The translations under genes and the position numbers were made by a program. 64,000 nucleotides of DNA from Claveliimonas intestinigallinarum (GTDB taxonomy: Bacteria; Bacillota; Clostridia; Lachnospirales; Lachnospiraceae), in NCBI GenBank assembly GCA_019115145.1, contig DXED01000020.1:47883-111882 (forward strand). The letters are read 5' to 3'. The notes under the pieces are model-generated. The model did not search any database, had not been told where the DNA came from, and saw only the letters and a list, made by a program, of their open reading frames with translations. Positions 62,857 through 64,000 of this stretch are shown here, one piece after another (within the stretch, counting starts at the first letter, position 1; each line of letters opens with the position of its first letter).

Positions 62857-62890
62857 TGCATGATTATACATCCACAGTGAATATTATGCA
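62857..62890. promoter_or_regulatory. Tandem ARG-box-like sites over the argC promoter
   Basis: TGCATGATTATACA (62857-62870) overlaps the -10 and TGAATATTATGCA (62878-62890) overlaps the -35. Their centres are about 21 bp apart, the usual spacing of paired boxes bound by one ArgR hexamer. No argR lies in the window. Confidence 0.6.
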
Positions 62891-62891
62891 A
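62863..62891 (-). promoter_or_regulatory. argC operon promoter
   Basis: TTGCAT (62891-62886), 17 bp, TATAAT (62868-62863) on the minus strand; the transcript would start near 62856, leaving a leader of about 112 bases. Confidence 0.75.
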
Positions 62892-63027
62892 GTTTTTTCT
62901 ACCATTATTTCCTGTACCCCTCCTGTTTCCCTCTGTTCGCCCAGCGTTCCCCGCTCCCGCGCGCTCTCGTCTATCCCTCATTTTTATGCGGTTTCTCCCG
63001 GCGCAATCGGATTTTTTCCAAAAGCTT

Positions 63028-63040
63028 TGTATAATATACA
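63028..63040. promoter_or_regulatory. Inverted repeat upstream of argG
   Basis: TGTATAATATACA has perfect 5-bp arms around a 3-bp centre and resembles an ArgR half-site pair. Its centre is about 41 bp from the box at 63069-63082. Confidence 0.5.
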
Positions 63041-63067
63041 CTAAAATTCGTTTTTTTTGCATTACAC

Positions 63068-63096
63068 TTGCATAATTATAAAATATGGTGTATAGT
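63068..63096 (+). promoter_or_regulatory. argG promoter with overlapping ARG-box-like site
   Basis: TTGCAT (63068-63073), 17 bp, TATAGT (63091-63096). The -35 is part of TGCATAATTATAAA (63069-63082), which matches 11 of 14 positions of the TGAATNNNNATTCA pattern. The 11-mer ACTTGCATAAT here recurs exactly at the argC -35. Confidence 0.65.
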
Positions 63097-63176
63097 AAAC
63101 CTTGCGATTTAGATTATTTTAAGCGCGGCTCACAGCAGCGCAGAAAAATGAAAATACATTTCAGGAGGAAAATGCA

Positions 63177-64000
63177 ATGAAAGAAAAAGTGGTACTTGCC
63201 TATTCAGGCGGACTTGACACAACAGCCGTCATCCCATGGCTGAAGGAGACATTCGGATACGATGTTATCTGCTGCTGCGTGAACTGCGGACAGGGCGAAG
63301 AGCTGGACGGTCTGGAGGAGAGAGCGAAGATGTCCGGCGCTTCCAAATTATATATAGAAGATATTGTGGATGATTTCTGCGACAATTACATTGTTCCCTG
63401 CGTGCAGGCCCACGCAGTGTACGAGAACAAATACCTTATCGGCACGGCCATGGCCCGCCCCGCCATCACAAAGCGACTCGTTGAGATCGCAAGGAAGGAA
63501 GGCGCTGTTGCCATCTGCCACGGCGCCACAGGAAAAGGAAACGATCAGATCCGCTTTGAGCTGGCCATCAAGGCTCTGGCTCCGGACATCAAGATCATCG
63601 CCCCCTGGCGGATGACAGATCTTTGGACCATGCAGTCCAGGGAGGACGAGATCGAGTACTGCCGCCAGCACGGCATCGACCTTCCCTTTGACGCAAAGCA
63701 CAGCTACAGCCGTGACCGCAACCTGTGGCACATCAGCCACGAGGGCCTGGAGCTGGAGGATCCGGCCAACGAGCCAAACTACGATGATCTTTTAGTCCTC
63801 ACTGTACCTCCGGAGAAGGCACCGGACGAGCCGGAGTATGTGACTATGACATTTGAAAAGGGTGTTCCAAAGAGCATTAACGGCGTTGAGATGAAGGTTT
63901 CCGACATCATCCGCAAGCTGAACGAGCTGGGCGGCAAGCACGGCATCGGCATCATTGACATTGTAGAGAACCGTGTAGTGGGCATGAAGTCCCGCGGCGT
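63177..64000 (+). CDS. argG: Argininosuccinate synthase, cut by the right edge
   Basis: The first 274 codons of argininosuccinate synthase, joining citrulline and aspartate with ATP. The N-type ATP-pyrophosphatase P-loop AYSGGLDTTA is at residues 8-17, followed by ARPAITK and HGATGKGNDQIRFE. GGAGG stands about 7 bases before the ATG at 63177. No stop is reached. It is divergent from the argC operon; the 63105-63176 leader contains no gene. Confidence 0.97.
   Translation, partial: MKEKVVLAYSGGLDTTAVIPWLKETFGYDVICCCVNCGQGEELDGLEERAKMSGASKLYIEDIVDDFCDNYIVPCVQAHAVYENKYLIGTAMARPAITKRLVEIARKEGAVAICHGATGKGNDQIRFELAIKALAPDIKIIAPWRMTDLWTMQSREDEIEYCRQHGIDLPFDAKHSYSRDRNLWHISHEGLELEDPANEPNYDDLLVLTVPPEKAPDEPEYVTMTFEKGVPKSINGVEMKVSDIIRKLNELGGKHGIGIIDIVENRVVGMKSRG

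Noticed and set aside
62745..63062. N-terminal extension of argC
   Set aside because: It would cross the argC promoter and operator-like sites; the ATG at 62744 has a ribosome site.
1..64000. tRNA genes, rRNA genes, CRISPR arrays, integrase or prophage modules
   Set aside because: None found on reading the intergenic stretches; nearly all sequence is accounted for by core genes.

Overview
The window looks like a chromosome segment of a Gram-positive, low-GC-lineage but moderately GC-rich Clostridium relative, most likely a Lachnospiraceae species. The reasons are the tig-clpP-clpX-lon-engB order, HPr kinase, class III fructose-bisphosphatase, long-form HPF, a GerMN lipoprotein next to a WalRK-like pair, a ComEA/ComEC set, consistent AGGAGG ribosome binding sites and strong TTGACA/TATAAT-type promoters. 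Family assignment is inference from gene content. Almost everything is core housekeeping. No tRNA, rRNA, CRISPR array or prophage was seen.

Layout. 1-4.5 kb is the most accessory part: an unrecognised AT-rich gene cut by the left edge, an RlmI-type rRNA methyltransferase, an IS110-family insertion sequence with a long non-coding 5' end (candidate bridge RNA), and a ferritin with an operator-like palindrome over its promoter. 4.6-8.6 kb holds a copper ATPase with a CopZ-like domain fused at its C-terminus and CsoR-like operators, then an AI-2E/PerM-type membrane protein. 8.6-15.7 kb is the protein quality-control cluster tig, clpP, clpX, lon, with engB downstream. 15.7-16.8 kb carries a CYTH protein and a small XRE regulator. 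16.8-24.3 kb reads leftward as secA, prfB (with a programmed +1 frameshift), homoserine dehydrogenase, an ApgM-like phosphatase-superfamily protein and aspartate kinase. 24.4-30.1 kb has an orphan eukaryotic-type HisA, a small lipoprotein, fbp, dapB, dapA and a two-OB-fold SSB-like protein.

30.2-37.6 kb reads rightward: typA, a PAP2 phosphatase, a PsiE-like membrane protein, hpf, (yigZ on the opposite strand) and a class A penicillin-binding protein. 37.7-43.6 kb reads leftward: glucokinase, hprK, uvrC, ftsH. DUF1846 and pyrG follow on the plus strand. 47.1-57.8 kb reads leftward: comEA, a WalRK-like two-component pair, a GerMN lipoprotein, comEC, holA, lepA, hemW, with a small YdcZ-type transporter upstream. 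57.9-64 kb is the arginine locus: argC, a GNAT acetyltransferase, argJ, argB and argD on the minus strand, divergent from argG, which runs off the right edge.

Genes that act together: lysC/hom/ApgM and dapA/dapB share aspartate-derived amino-acid synthesis; the arg genes give a near-complete glutamate-to-arginine route with paired operator-like sites over both divergent promoters; hprK, glucokinase and fbp connect carbon catabolite control and sugar phosphate metabolism. The best leads are regulatory or architectural: the divergent arg control region, the CopA-CopZ fusion with an internal start, the ApgM-like gene as a possible homoserine kinase, two apparently leaderless promoters (holA and uvrC), the IS110 non-coding end and the ferritin operator. 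I see no convincing undescribed multi-gene system. Positions and motifs were read by eye; no alignment or database search was run.
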